From: Devosia sp. A8/3-2
GTDB taxonomy: Bacteria > Pseudomonadota > Alphaproteobacteria > Rhizobiales > Devosiaceae
DNA length: 64,000 nt
Direction of reading: 5' to 3'
Assembly (NCBI GenBank): GCA_025452255.1
Contig: CP104975.1
Location: 310,001 to 374,000, forward strand
Shown here: positions 49,289 through 59,222 of the stretch, in pieces
How positions within the stretch are numbered: the stretch's first letter is position 1
Layout: every line of letters starts with the position of its first letter
Position numbers and translations under genes: made by a program
The notes under the pieces: model-generated
Told to the model about the DNA's origin: nothing
Databases searched by the model: none
What the model saw: the letters and a program-made list of their open reading frames with translations, nothing else

Positions 49289-50591
49289 ATGCTCATCTCG
49301 CAATACACCATTCCCGGCCGGCATATTCGCGACCACCTGATCGATGTGCCGCTGGACTGGTTCGCCAGCCGGGGCGGTCCGACCATCAAGCTGTTCGCCC
49401 GTGAGGTGGTAGATCCGACCAAGAAGGACGAGAAGTTACCCCTGCTCGTGTTCCTGCAAGGCGGGCCGGGCGGTAAGTCGCCGCGGCCGACGGCGACCAG
49501 CCCGGCCTCGGTTGAACGAAGCACTCAAGACGCACCGCGTCATCCTGCCCGACCAGCGCGGCACCGGCCGCAGCAGCTCGATTAACGCCGCTACCATGGC
49601 CGGCTTCAACGACCGGCAGGCAGCCGGCGACTATCTCGCCCATTTCCGGGCCGATTCCATCGTGGCCGATTTCGAGCATTTGCGGAAAACCGTGTTTGGC
49701 GGCATCAAATGGCAATCGCTCGGCCAAAGCTATGGCGGTTTCCTGACGCTGACTTATCTGAGCCAAGCGCCCGAAGGCCTCTCAGCCTGCTACGTTGCAG
49801 GTGGGCTCGCCAGCCTCACCCCATCCGCCGAAGAAGTCTATCGTCGCACCTATCCCCGCGTCGAAGCCAAGACCACCCGCCATTATAAGCGCTATCCCGA
49901 TGATCGTGACACGATCGGCGCCCCGGCCGATTTCATCACAAGCAACGATGTCCGCCTGCCCGATGGCGACCAACTCACGGTGCGCCGGTTACAGAGCATA
50001 GGCATCGACTTTGGCATGGCCCCGGGCTTTGAAAACATCCATTGGCTAATCGACGAGGCTTTCGTCACGCCCGAGCGCAACCGCCTTTCTGACCAGTTTC
50101 TTGCCGATGTGATGCGCATGACCAGCTATGACGGCAACCCGCTCTTTGCCGTGCTGCAGGAATCCATCTATGGCCATGGACCCGGCGCCACCGGCTGGGC
50201 CGCTCAGAAAGTGCGCGACGGCTTACCGCAATTTGCCGAGAATCGGCGCCCGCTGTTATTCACCGGCGAAATGATGTTTCCCTGGATGTTCGAGGAGATC
50301 CGCTCGCTGCGCCCCTTCCGGGCTGGAGCCGAAGCGCTCGCGCGGCGTATGGACCATAGTCCACTCTACAATCGTGAGCGGTTGGCGGCCAATACGGTCC
50401 CTGTCTCGGCCATCATCTATCACGACGACATGTATGTTGACGCAGCGCTCTCACTCGAAACGAGCACCTCGGTCGGCAACCTCGAACATTGGGTCACTAA
50501 TGAGTTCGAGCATGACGGCATCCGCCAAAACGGCAATGTTTTCAAACGCCCGGTCAGGATGACCCAAGATCGTGGCGGCCCGTTGAGCTAG
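49289..50591 (+). CDS. S33 alpha/beta hydrolase, proline iminopeptidase-like (frameshifted)
   Basis: The oxyanion motif LVFLQGGPGGKSPRP and, after a break near 49495, DQRGTGRSSSI precede the nucleophile elbow GQSYGG. These are hallmarks of the S33 proline iminopeptidase group. The C-terminal part has VPVSAIIYHDDMYVDAALSLET with the acid residue and NEFEHDGIRQNG with the catalytic His. About 433 residues with no signal peptide. As last gene of the peptide importer operon it probably cleaves N-terminal proline or hydroxyproline from imported peptides. Confidence 0.87.
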
Positions 50592-50788
50592 TTCGGCTCC
50601 GCAGCTGGTGGAGGCCAGCAAGGGGCGTCCAATGCCCCGACGACCGGAAAGCTGGAACCCAGTTCACAGCCAGCTGGGGCTATCGGTTGATGACATTCAA
50701 GTGGTGAACGAATAGTCGTTCGCGCCGCCGAGGATGGGAGATGCCCTTCCCCGCAATTGCGGATAGGGCAACCCTAACATTTGGAGTG

Positions 50789-50968
50789 CTATTGATAGCT
50801 AGTTTGACCGGGCTCTAGCGGCGCATCTGGGATAGCGCCCGGGCCAGAAAACGTAGTCTGACCCGGTTCCAGCGGAGCATCATCATGTGTGGGAGAGGTG
50901 CTACTGCAACCAGCGAGTACCGGGGCAGAAATTGCCGCGAAAGTAAGCAGGCGAAGGTTCTTTTGCAT
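50789..50968 (-). CDS. Small lipoprotein with a tandem DAPLEPGQT repeat (59 residues)
   Basis: This gene is too short for routine calling. GAGG lies 11 bases before ATG 50968 on this strand. The product starts MQKNLRLLTFAAISAPVLAGCSST, with a lipobox VLAGC, so it should be lipidated. The mature 38 residues contain DAPLEPGQT twice (near residues 31 and 49), separated by TFSGPGAIP. Such Pro/Gly/Glu repeats suggest an extended surface linker. I know no family for it. It lies between the peptide-uptake operon and a secreted-protein gene. Confidence 0.65.
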   Translation of the reverse strand: MQKNLRLLTFAAISAPVLAGCSSTSPTHDDAPLEPGQTTFSGPGAIPDAPLEPGQTSYQ

Positions 50969-51102
50969 TGAAATAGGCCTCTTTTGGAAATTATGCGGTA
51001 CCCTGCTAGTCGTTCAAATAAATGTGTCAACTGAGGGGCCTCACGCCCTTCAGTCGGGGTTTTATGAGCTGAGAACTGGGCCTCTCCCAAGAGACGCTAT
51101 GA

Positions 51103-51540
51103 CTATTCGTCGTCTTCATCGCTGGCAGCGAGGCTAGCAAAGCAGGCAGAGAGGTCAGCGGGTGCGCCCAGCGTTTCAGCCCATTTTGCAGTTTCTGGCT
51201 GTTCTGAAACAGTGGCGAAACCGCCCCAAACATCTTTGAATTCCTTCTTGCCACCTGCCTTTTCGAAGAACATATAGCCGGGTTCCATCTCTGGTGGAGT
51301 GACATAGGCCACGCTCCGGGCACCACTTTGCAAAATGGTGTCCACCTCGATTTGGTCAGGGGTTCCACCCCCATCTAAGGCAGCGGCCGCCAGACCGGCA
51401 TATTCCTGCTTAAGAGCATCGGTCAAAGGCTGTTCAATGTTCGCGCAAACGTCTTGCGCCGCGGCTGCACCCATGGCGAGGAGAAGGGACCCTATTGCTA
51501 GACCGACACGCGATCGGCGGAAAACATTAGAAGTGAGCAT
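51103..51540 (-). CDS. Secreted protein of unknown function
   Basis: This intact 145-residue protein has a signal peptide (VGLAIGSLLLAMGAAAAQ). The mature part has cysteines in DVCANIEQPL and LSACFASLAAS near its two ends, which could bridge. It contains no motif I recognise; the tail is acidic (SDEDDE). It is on the same strand as the small lipoprotein and upstream of it, so both could be in one transcript. Confidence 0.6.
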   Translation of the reverse strand: MLTSNVFRRSRVGLAIGSLLLAMGAAAAQDVCANIEQPLTDALKQEYAGLAAAALDGGGTPDQIEVDTILQSGARSVAYVTPPEMEPGYMFFEKAGGKKEFKDVWGGFATVSEQPETAKWAETLGAPADLSACFASLAASDEDDE

Positions 51541-51750
51541 GGCTGTTTCTCCCGATTTTCGCCCCTCAGTCGGGGCAGGTAAAATCTATGCTCTTTGGGC
51601 GTCCTTACAAACCCGTAGTTTTCGAGTGGTGAAAGAAGCCCTGCTACCGACATGCGATTCCGCATTTGGATCAGGTTTTCGCGTTATCGCGAGGACCTGC
51701 GTTAACAGGTCTTTTTGCCTAACCTCAACGGCATATGTGACGTTTTCGAA

Positions 51751-51768
51751 TTCTGTCGACAAACAGAA
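51751..51768 (+). promoter_or_regulatory. Degenerate GntR-type palindrome before the DapA-family gene
   Basis: TTCTGT-N6-ACAGAA is a perfect inverted repeat at 51751-51768. It contains the core TGTCGACA (51754-51761) shared with the TTGTCGACAA sites, and lies 73 bases before the start at 51841. It fits the proposed regulon but differs at one flank. Confidence 0.45.
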
Positions 51769-51840
51769 TACAGAAAATGTATGTTGGACAAAAGCGCAGC
51801 GGGCGGTCGATCGACCGTGCTGTTTATGGACAAGGATACA

Positions 51841-52798
51841 ATGAACACTGAGATCTTTACCGGCGTAATCCCGGCCCTGATGACCCCATGCAAGCTCGAT
51901 CGTTCGCCCGACTTCGATGAACTGGTGCGCAAGGCTCAGGAGCTGATCGCAGCCGGCATGTCAGCCGTGGTCTATTGCGGCTCGATGGGGGACTGGCCAT
52001 TGCTGACCGATGCCCAGCGGCAGGAAGGCGTCGAACGTCTGGTACAGGCTGGCCTGCCGGTAATCGTGGGCACAGGCGCCGTCAATTCCGCGTCGGCCGT
52101 GGCTCTTGCCACCCATGCCCAGAAAATTGGCGCCGCTGGTCTGATGGTCATCCCGCGCGTCCTCTCACGCGGCAATTCTGCGACCGCGCAACGGCACCAT
52201 TTTGAGGCCATCCTGGCAGCGGCACCGGACTTGCCGGCCGTGATCTATAACAGTCCCCATTATGGCTTCGAGACCAAGGCCGACCTATTCTTTGCCCTGC
52301 GCGCCAAATACAGGAACTCGGTGGGCTTCAAGGAATTCGGTGGCCCGGCCACGATGACCTATGCTGCCGAGCACATTACCAGCGGCGATGACACCGTCAT
52401 CCTGATGGCTGGTGTCGATACCGGCGTCTATCACGGCTATGTCAAGGCAGGCGCGACCGGCACGATCACCGGCATAGGCAATGCCCTGCCCAATGAAATC
52501 CTCCATCTGGTGGCCTTGTCCAAGGCCGCCGCTGCCAGCGATACCGATGCGCGGACCCGCGCCCGGGAATTGGGCGAGGCACTCGATGTGCTGTCGAGCT
52601 GGGACGAAGGCACCGACACGGTGCTCTATTACAAGTATATGCTCGAGCTGAAAGGCGAGGCTGCCTACAAGCTGCATTTCAATGCGACCGACGAACTGTC
52701 GGCTAGCCAACGCGCCTCGGGCCAAGACGCAGTTCGAGCAGTTCAATACACGGTACGCCGCACTGGAGCCAGTTACCCGGCGCCGTCCAGACCACTAA
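51841..52798 (+). CDS. DapA-family protein, probable 1-pyrroline-4-hydroxy-2-carboxylate deaminase (frameshifted tail)
   Basis: ATG 51841 begins MNTEIFTGVIPALMTPCKLDRSPDFDELVRKAQELIAAGMSAVVYCGSMGDWPLLTDAQRQEGVERLV. The Schiff-base lysine is in SVGFKEFGGPA. The segments GVDTGVYHGYVKAGATGTITGIGN and SSWDEGTDTVLYYKYMLELKGE resemble the hydroxyproline-pathway deaminase (HypD-type) more than true dihydrodipicolinate synthase. The tail shifts frame near 52725 and ends KTQFEQFNTRYAALEP..RPDH at 52798, giving about 318 residues. This enzyme would turn 1-pyrroline-4-hydroxy-2-carboxylate into 2-oxoglutarate semialdehyde. Subfamily assignment is from memory of motifs. Confidence 0.8.
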
Positions 52799-52827
52799 GC
52801 CGTAGCCTCCCTCCCTGACCTGCGGCG

Positions 52828-52860
52828 AAAGGCCCTCCCATACCGGAGGGCCTTTTCTTT
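52828..52860 (+). terminator. Strong bidirectional terminator
   Basis: AAAGGCCCTCC (52828-52838) pairs perfectly with GGAGGGCCTTT (52845-52855) around a CATACC loop, and TTTTCTTT follows. It separates the convergent DapA-family and Ldh-family genes. Confidence 0.85.
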
Positions 52861-52867
52861 GCCTGTG

Positions 52868-53904
52868 TCAGTCGATTGCCGCCAGCCCGAGCGCCGCCAG
52901 GGCAATCGAGATGCTGCAGCTCGGCTTCCGTCAGCACGATGCCATCGGTCTGGGCCTTGCGCCGCGCCGCGAACCGGCGGTGCGACGGCAGTCGGGCGCC
53001 CTGCCCTGCAATGGCTTCGAACAGTGTTTCAGCGCGGGCAAACGGGGCCCCGGGGCGATCGGCGGCGAAACGCTCCGGAGAGAACGCGATGATCAGCTCG
53101 CCATGGGCGGGCGATAGTGTTGTTGTCCCAAGCGCCTCGAGCGCACCGGCACTGGTCAGATCACCGATCATCACGCCGGCGAGAAGCTCGATCATCGTGC
53201 TCATCGCCGATCCCTTGTGTCCGCCAAACGGCAGCATGGCGCCGGCAAGGGCCGCTTCGGGCGAGGTGGTGGGCTCGCCCTGTGCGTCGATGGCCCATCC
53301 CTCCGGGAGCGGCTTCCCGGCGCGGCGATACAGCTCGATTTCACCGCGCGCCGCAACCGACGTCGCAAAGTCGAAGACATAGGGCTCGGCCCGTTGCCGA
53401 GGCCAGCCAAAGGCAAAGGGATTGGTGCCGAACAACGGCTCGCTGCCGCCCTGAGGGTGCGACGGTGGCATAGCTGGGGCACATGACCATGGCCGCCAAA
53501 CCGTGGGCCGTCACGGCTTCCACTTCCGGCCACAGCGCTGAAAAATGCGTGCAATCGTTGATCACCATCGCGGCAAGGCCGAGCGTCTTGGCCCGTTGGA
53601 CCAGCAGCGGGAGGCCTAGTTCGAAGGCGGGGCTGGAAAAGCCGTGCTGTCCATCAATCCGGACAATGGCGCCGTCTCCGAGATCGGCAATCGTCGGCCG
53701 GACATCGCCCCGGACTTTGCCCGCCTTGAGCGTGCGCAACACGCCTTCGATGCGAAAAATGCCATGCGACTTGCAGGCATCTCGTTCGCCGGCGGCAATA
53801 ACCCGGCTCACGGCATCGGCCCGGACATCACTCATGCCGGCGCCAATAAAGATTGCGGAGATGCGGTCATGCAAGTCGGCAAAGGCAATCGCGGTGCCGC
53901 TCAT
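52868..53904 (-). CDS. Ldh2/malate-L-lactate dehydrogenase family oxidoreductase (frameshifted)
   Basis: The N-terminus is MSGTAIAFADLHDRISAIFIGAGMSDVRADAVSRVIAAGERDACKSHGIFRIEGVLRTLKAG. The middle part GLAAMVINDCTHFSALWPEVEAVTAHGLAAMVMCPSY is typical of this NAD(P)-dependent family. After a break near 53465 come GGSEPLFGTNPFAFGWPRQ, YVFDFATSVAARGEIELYRRAGKPLPEGWAID and MLPFGGHKGSAMSTMIELLAGVM. The natural end ALAALGLAAID lies in another frame at 52868. Family members include delta1-pyrroline/piperideine-2-carboxylate reductases, which fits the proline-related context. Confidence 0.85.
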
Positions 53905-54082
53905 GCAACGCTCTCCCCGGCAAGATAATCGACCGGCATGCGCAGGCCGAAGCCGCGCTCGATTTGGGCGGCCGATGTGACGAAGCTGCCAAGGCTACCC
54001 GGGTTCAGGATCTTGGTCACGGTGCCCGCTGCGCCGGAGGCTCCGGATGCCCCAAAATTACGTCCATCTGTTCCTCACGCAT
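53901..54082 (-). CDS. Short unassigned gene or remnant coupled to the Ldh-family gene (frameshifted)
   Basis: A reading from 54082 (MREEQMDVI) shifts frame near 54055 into GASGASGAAGTVTKILNPGSLGSFVTSAAQIERGFGLRMPVDYLAGESVA, whose TGA overlaps the Ldh start (ATGA, 53901-53904). The coupling and composition suggest a real 60-residue gene or the 3' end of a deleted one. I do not recognise the family. A TGTCGACA core at 54117-54124 lies just upstream. Confidence 0.4.
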
Positions 54083-54213
54083 CACGATATCGAGCTCATC
54101 GCATAAGTATGCACAATGTCGACAGTGGATTAAAGGCCATGCTAGATGTCTTTTGGAGGTTGCACAGCAAACAGTCACATCGGAATGCTGAGACAAAAAC
54201 GATGCATAGCTAC

Positions 54214-54242
54214 TTGTCGACAATTTGGATACGAGCTAGCAT
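54214..54242 (+). promoter_or_regulatory. Promoter with TTGTCGACAA operator over the -35 box
   Basis: TTGTCG (54214-54219) and TAGCAT (54237-54242) are spaced by 17 bases. The palindrome TTGTCGACAA covers the first box. The 19 bases CTTGTCGACAATTTGGATA are identical to those at the hydantoinase promoter (60926-60944). A repressor bound here would block the operon that starts at 54265. Confidence 0.65.
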
Positions 54243-54264
54243 CCGGCCGAAATGAGGGCATAGC

Positions 54265-54774
54265 GTGATTAGTATAGGCCTTATCGACGAGTTCATGGCG
54301 AGCGTTCGCCGCCCCGGCGTGACTGCCTTCGACCTGATCGGCGGCGTCGGCAGGATGCTGCATGAGACGATCGGCACTAGGCTCCTAACGGCGTCGGTCT
54401 ATGACATGGAGGCCGGCCAGTCCAAGCGCGTCTATTCAGAAAATCTCGACGCCTATCCACTGGCCGGGCTCAAGCCCATCCTGGAGAACCGCTATACGGA
54501 GATCGTGTTGCGCCGGCACCAGATCTTCCACACTATGCGCATCGAAGAGATCGCCGAAGTCTTCGCCGACTGGCCGCTGATTCAGTCGCTGGGCAACGAA
54601 TCCAATGCCAATATTCCTGTTGTCGTCGATGGCAAGGTCATCGGCACCCTGAACCTGCTGCATAAGGCCGGCTACTATACCGCCGAGCGTCTCGCGCCGG
54701 CCGCCGCGCTGTTGCCCTACGCCACCATCGCCTTCCAGCACTCGGCAAAGTCGCTCCACGAGGCGAGCGATTGA
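54265..54774 (+). CDS. GAF domain protein
   Basis: This intact 169-residue protein comprises MISIGLIDEFMASVRRPGVTAFDLIGGVGRMLHETIGTRLLTASVYDMEAGQSKRVYSEN...GNESNANIPVVVDGKVIGTLNLLHKAGYYTAERLAPAAALLPYATIAF, a complete GAF fold. It has no output domain, so it may bind a small ligand and act as a sensor or as an enzyme of the small GAF reductase type. It is the first gene behind the promoter at 54214 and precedes an Rbs-type importer. Confidence 0.8.
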   Translation: MISIGLIDEFMASVRRPGVTAFDLIGGVGRMLHETIGTRLLTASVYDMEAGQSKRVYSENLDAYPLAGLKPILENRYTEIVLRRHQIFHTMRIEEIAEVFADWPLIQSLGNESNANIPVVVDGKVIGTLNLLHKAGYYTAERLAPAAALLPYATIAFQHSAKSLHEASD

Positions 54775-54878
54775 TGCTGTCCACGTCCGCCTAAAGCAAA
54801 GGACTGGCACCCCGCCGGCCTCAATCAGGAGAATGTCGGTGGGAATTGGGAACCGCCGATCCAACAAGGGAAAGAACC

Positions 54879-55874
54879 ATGAAACTACGTGCTGCATTGC
54901 TGACCAGCGTTGCATTTGCCGGTGTCGCGGCCGTCCTGCCTGCCGCGGCGCAGGATCCGTTCCACATCGCCTATCTCGCCTCCTCCAGCCAGAACGGCTA
55001 CAATCAGGCCATCTTCGCCGGCATCCGAGAAGCGGCGGCCGAAAAAGGCGTCGAAGTCGAGATCTTTGACGGCGCGTTTGACTCCACAGTGCAGTTTTCG
55101 CAGGTCGAAGACGTGGTGGCCGGCGGCCGTTTCTGACGCCTTCATCGTCACCCCCAACGACACTGTGGGCATTGCCCCAGCGCTGGAAGACGCCACCGCT
55201 GCAGGAATCACGGTCGCCACGACCCTGTTCCCGGTCGGCCCCGACCTCACCAATATGGAACCGCAGGTTCCGAGTCTCACTACCACGGTTGCCGCCAACC
55301 CTGCCGACGGCGCGTGCCCGAGGCCGAGGCGGTTGCCGAATACTGCGCCGACAAGGACCCTTGCCGGGTTGCAGTCATCATCGGCCAGCTAATCTATCCG
55401 TTCGACAACCTGCGCAACGAAACCTTCAAGGAAGTGCTGGCGCAGCACTCGAACATCCAGATCGTTGCGACCGGCGAGGGAAATTACGATCCTGACGCGT
55501 CGCTGACCGCCATGCAGGACATCCTGCAGGCCAATCCCGAAATCGATGCCGTGCTGTCCAACGCCGACCAGCACCTGATCGGCGCCGAAATCGCGCTCAG
55601 CGACTTCGGCTACGAGCCCGGTTCGGTCTACATGATCGGCGGCGGCCTCAACCAGATCACGGTCGACGCCATCCGCGCCGGCACCGTTTCGGCCACGCTG
55701 GCCGAAGTGCCGCACAGCATGGGCAAGGCTGCGCTTGAAGCGGTGGTTACCACGCTAGAAGGCGGCACCGCGCCGACGTGGATCAACCCCAATGATCTGG
55801 TCGAAACGCCGGTGATCGTCACCAAGGAATGGCTCGACGCCCATCCGGATTTCGTCGCCGAATGGCAGGGCTGA
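54879..55874 (+). CDS. Rbs-type ABC substrate-binding protein (frameshifted)
   Basis: A GGGAAAG site precedes ATG 54879. The signal peptide MKLRAALLTSVAFAGVAAVLPAAAQ is followed by DPFHIAYLASSSQNGYNQAIFAGIREAAAEKGVEVEIFDGAFDSTVQFSQVEDVVAGG, the standard start of a periplasmic-binding-protein-4 domain. Breaks near 55128 and 55315 precede EAVAEYCADKDPCRVAVIIGQLIYPFDNLRNETFKEVL and NADQHLIGAEIALSDFG. About 331 residues. The ligand may be a sugar, polyol or cyclic metabolite; it cannot be read from sequence. Confidence 0.87.
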
Positions 55875-55944
55875 CCGCCTTTGCAACAGTCGGGCGGGAC
55901 CACGTGGCCCCTCCCATTCTCCACCCTAGCGGAGGTTCGTTGCC

Positions 55945-57488
55945 ATGGTAACAAACGGGACGACGACGTCGGTGCGGCTGTCGGGTGTCGAGAAGAGCTT
56001 CGGCTCCAGCAAGATACTGCATGACATCACGCTCGATTTCCGGGCCGGCGAAGTGCATGCTCTGATCGGCGAGAACGGCGCGGGCAAATCCAGCGTTGGC
56101 AAGATCATCGGCGGCTATTATTCGGCCGACCGCGGCGAGGTCGAAATCTCGGGCACCCCGCTCGACCAGTCGACACCGCGCCGCGCGCTGCAACTGGGCG
56201 TGGCTATGATCCACCGGGAATTGCAGCTCGTGCCGCAACTGTCCGTGGCTGAGAATGTGTTTCTCGGCCTCGAAGCCAATGTCGCCGGGCTGCTGAACGG
56301 CTCTGACAACAAGCGCTTCGCCGTGCTGGAAGAACGGTGTCGCTTCGGTCTCGATCCGCGCCGCAAGGCCGAGGACCTCTCCATTGCCGACCGACAGAAG
56401 GTCGAGATCATGCGCGCCATTGCGCGCGATGCCCGCATCATCATCATGGACGAGCCGACCTCATCGCTGACGGCCGACGAAGCCGAGCGACTGCACCGGG
56501 TCATCGCCGATCTTCGGGCGCAGGGGCGCACCATCATCTACGTCACCCATTTCCTTGACCACGTGCTAGCCGCCTGCGACCGCGTCACCATCATGCGCGA
56601 CGGCCGCGTGGTGCGCACCGGCGATATTGCGGGCGAGACTAAGCAAAGTCTCGTGGAGGCCATGCTCGGCAAGAGCGCCGAGGTCGCCTATCCCGACCTG
56701 CCGGCGCGGCCCGATGCATCGGCTGCCCCGCGCATCGCCATGAGCGGCGTCAGCACCCATGCCGGCATTCGCGATATCAACATCGCCATCCGTCCGGGCG
56801 AGGTCGTGGGCCTCGTGGGCTCGGTCGGTTCGGGCCGCAGCGAAGTTGCCCGCGCCCTGTTCGGTGCGGACAAGACGCTGACCGGCACGATCACCCCGGA
56901 CGGCGAGGACCTGCCCAAGCTGACCCCTAAGGAAGCGGTGCGGCGCGGCATCGCCTTCATTCCAGAAGACCGCCGCAAGCAGGGCCTCAACTCGGTACAG
57001 CGCACAAGACCCAATATGAGCCTACCCCATCTCGGCCAGATCAGCCGCTTCGGCTTTCTCGACATGGGCGAGGAACGCCGCCGCACCAAGGCGATGATCG
57101 AGCATTTCGGCATCTCCCCGCCGGCATCGATGGCGAAGTGGCCTATTATTCAGGCGGCAACCAGCAAAAGGTGCTGCTGTCCAAATGGGCCTATGGCAAG
57201 CCGCGCGTCGTCATCCTCGACGAGCCCAGCCGCGGAGTCGATATCGGTGCCCGCCGCCGTATCCACGATTTCATCGTCGAACTCGCACAGACCGGCGCAG
57301 CCGTGCTGCTGATCTCCTCCGAACTGGAGGAGGTGCTGAACCTGTCGCATCGCGCTTATCTGATGAGCCGGGGCGAGATCATCGGCGAGGTCGAGAGTGA
57401 CGCTATCAGTGTTGAAGATGCGCTGTTCCGCCTCTTCAACGTCCAGAAGGCACAAGAGCAAGCTGCGCTTCTGCCCGAACAAGGTTGA
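55945..57488 (+). CDS. Rbs-type ABC ATPase with two nucleotide-binding domains (frameshifted)
   Basis: The first domain has Walker A GENGAGKSS, a signature-like LSIADRQKVEIMRAIA and Walker B IIIMDEPTSSLT. The second has the usual degenerate Walker A GSVGSGRSEVARALFG, EDRRKQGL, then after a break near 57120 YYSGGNQQKVLLSKWAYGKPRVVILDEPSRGVDIGARRRIHDFI. About 514 residues, as expected for RbsA/MglA. It stands between the binding protein and the permease. Confidence 0.9.
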
Positions 57489-57493
57489 AACCC

Positions 57494-58468
57494 ATGGCCG
57501 AACCCCAAGTCACCGCCCCAGCCGCGCCGACCCGCAGCACTTTCGTGCTCAGCGACTTCCTGCGCGAATATGGCATTCTCATCATCATCGCGCTACTGAT
57601 GATCGGCCTGACCCCGGTCAGCCCGTCCTTCCTCTCGTCGCGCAACCTGCTCAACATCCTCAACCAGAGTGCGCCGCTGGCCCTGATTGCCGCGGCACTG
57701 ACCCCGGTAATCATCAGCGGCGGCTTCGATCTGTCGACGGGCGCCATATTCGGAGTGGCCAGCGTCTCTGCCGCCCGGCTTGCGGTCAACGTCGACCCCA
57801 CCCCGGGCATGATCGCCGGACCGCTGCTCGGCATGATGCTCGGCGTGATCAATGGCCTCATCATAACCGGCTTCAACGTTCACTCGTTTCTGGCCACCCC
57901 GGCATCGAGCATGGTCTATCGCGGCATCGCGGTCCTGATCACCGGCGGTGCGCTGATCCCGGTGCGCATGGAGGAATTCACTCGGCTGGGCCGTGGCCGC
58001 GTGGGCGTGGTCAACGTCGCCGTGCTCATTCTGCTGGTCTTCACCGTAGCCATGATGGTCCTGCTCAACCGCACCACGTTCGGTCGCCGTGTCATCGCCG
58101 TGGGCGGCAACGAGGAAGCCGCGATCTTGTCCGGTGTGCGGACCAAGCTGGTGCGGATCGCCTGCTTCGGCCTCACCGGCTTTGCCGCCGGCCCGGCAGG
58201 CATCATTGCGGTGTCGCGCATTTCCATGGGCCAGCCCCAAGCCGGCGTCGGCCTCGAACTCGAGGCCATCGCCGCCGTCATTCTGGGCGGCACTAGCATT
58301 TATGGTGGCGCCGGCGCGGTCTGGCGGTCCATTGCCGGCGTGCTGCTGCTGGCCCTGATCGGCAACGGCTTCAACATCCTCAACGTCAACCCGTTCTTCA
58401 AAGACCTGACCACTGGCGTCATTATCGTGGTTGCTGTTGCCCTGAGCGCAGGTAAAAAGCGCAGATAG
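57494..58468 (+). CDS. Rbs-type ABC permease
   Basis: ATG 57494 is preferred over the TTG at 57485, which overlaps the ATPase stop. The intact 324-residue protein has the RbsC pattern: FLSSRNLLNILNQSAPLALIAAALTPVIISGGFDLSTGAIFGVASV, GVINGLIITGFNVHSFLATPASSMVYRGIAVLI, GRRVIAVGGNEEAAILSGV and AVILGGTSIYGGAGAVWRSIAGVLLLALIGNGFNIL. Eight or more hydrophobic segments. Confidence 0.92.
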   Translation: MAEPQVTAPAAPTRSTFVLSDFLREYGILIIIALLMIGLTPVSPSFLSSRNLLNILNQSAPLALIAAALTPVIISGGFDLSTGAIFGVASVSAARLAVNVDPTPGMIAGPLLGMMLGVINGLIITGFNVHSFLATPASSMVYRGIAVLITGGALIPVRMEEFTRLGRGRVGVVNVAVLILLVFTVAMMVLLNRTTFGRRVIAVGGNEEAAILSGVRTKLVRIACFGLTGFAAGPAGIIAVSRISMGQPQAGVGLELEAIAAVILGGTSIYGGAGAVWRSIAGVLLLALIGNGFNILNVNPFFKDLTTGVIIVVAVALSAGKKRR

Positions 58469-58496
58469 GCGGACGCACGGCCATGCCGGGGGAAAT

Positions 58497-59222
58497 ATGA
58501 AGGCGAAGGATGACGAAAACGGCTCCGTGAAGGGCCGAGTACGGGGGCAAGGCGCTCGCACCGTCTATGACACGTTGCGCACGGCCATTCTCGATCTCAG
58601 CCTCGAACCGGGCAGCCCGCTCGACGAAATGACGCTGTCCGAGCGCTTCGACATGTCCTGTACCCCGATCCGCGAGGCCCTCGTGCGGCTGGTGGCCGAG
58701 GGGCTGGCCAAGACCCTGCCCAATCGCAATACGGTGGTGGCCACCATCGATTTCGATCAATTGCCGGTCTATTTCGAAGCGCTGACTCTAATGTATCGCG
58801 TGACCACGCGTTCGGCAGCGGTGCATTGGCGCGACGAGCATATGCACGACATCCGCCAGCATGCGGCCAGTTATGCCGAGACGGTCCGGCAACATGACGC
58901 GCTGGGCATGATCCAGACCAACCGCGATTTCCACATGGCCATCGCCACGGCAGGCGGAAATTCTTATTTCACCGCACTGTTCGGGCGCCTGCTCGACGAA
59001 GGTCGCCGTATCCTCAGGCTCTACTACCGCTCCTTCGACGACAACCTGCCCCGTCGCTATGTCAATGAGCATGAGGAGATGCTCCTCGCCATCGAAAGCC
59101 GCGATGCCGAGCGGGCCGATACGCTGGCTGCCGAACATGCCGCCCAGATCGTCAAGCAGATCCAGAGCTATATCGCTCGCGCGACGGTCACGGGCATCTC
59201 CCTCGAAACGGATCGGATCTGA
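58497..59222 (+). CDS. GntR family regulator, FCD subfamily
   Basis: This intact 241-residue protein has the winged helix TVYDTLRTAILDLSLEPGSPLDEMTLSERFDMSCTPIREALVRLVAEGLAKTLPNRNTVVATI. The FCD ligand domain follows, with metal-binding positions in TNRDFHMAIATAGGNSYFTALFGRLL, RYVNEHEEMLLAIESRDAERADTLAAEHAAQI. FCD GntR proteins commonly bind TTGTNNACAA-type palindromes, matching the TTGTCGACAA sites in this window. The stop overlaps the start of the FAD oxidoreductase, so the regulator is co-expressed with a probable catabolic target. Ligand unknown; a hydroxyproline-derived compound is plausible. Confidence 0.92.
   Translation: MKAKDDENGSVKGRVRGQGARTVYDTLRTAILDLSLEPGSPLDEMTLSERFDMSCTPIREALVRLVAEGLAKTLPNRNTVVATIDFDQLPVYFEALTLMYRVTTRSAAVHWRDEHMHDIRQHAASYAETVRQHDALGMIQTNRDFHMAIATAGGNSYFTALFGRLLDEGRRILRLYYRSFDDNLPRRYVNEHEEMLLAIESRDAERADTLAAEHAAQIVKQIQSYIARATVTGISLETDRI

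Noticed and set aside
57593-58561. A 322-codon His/Asp-rich open frame on the minus strand
   Set aside because: It is the antisense of the intact Rbs-type permease; the composition reflects codon reversal.
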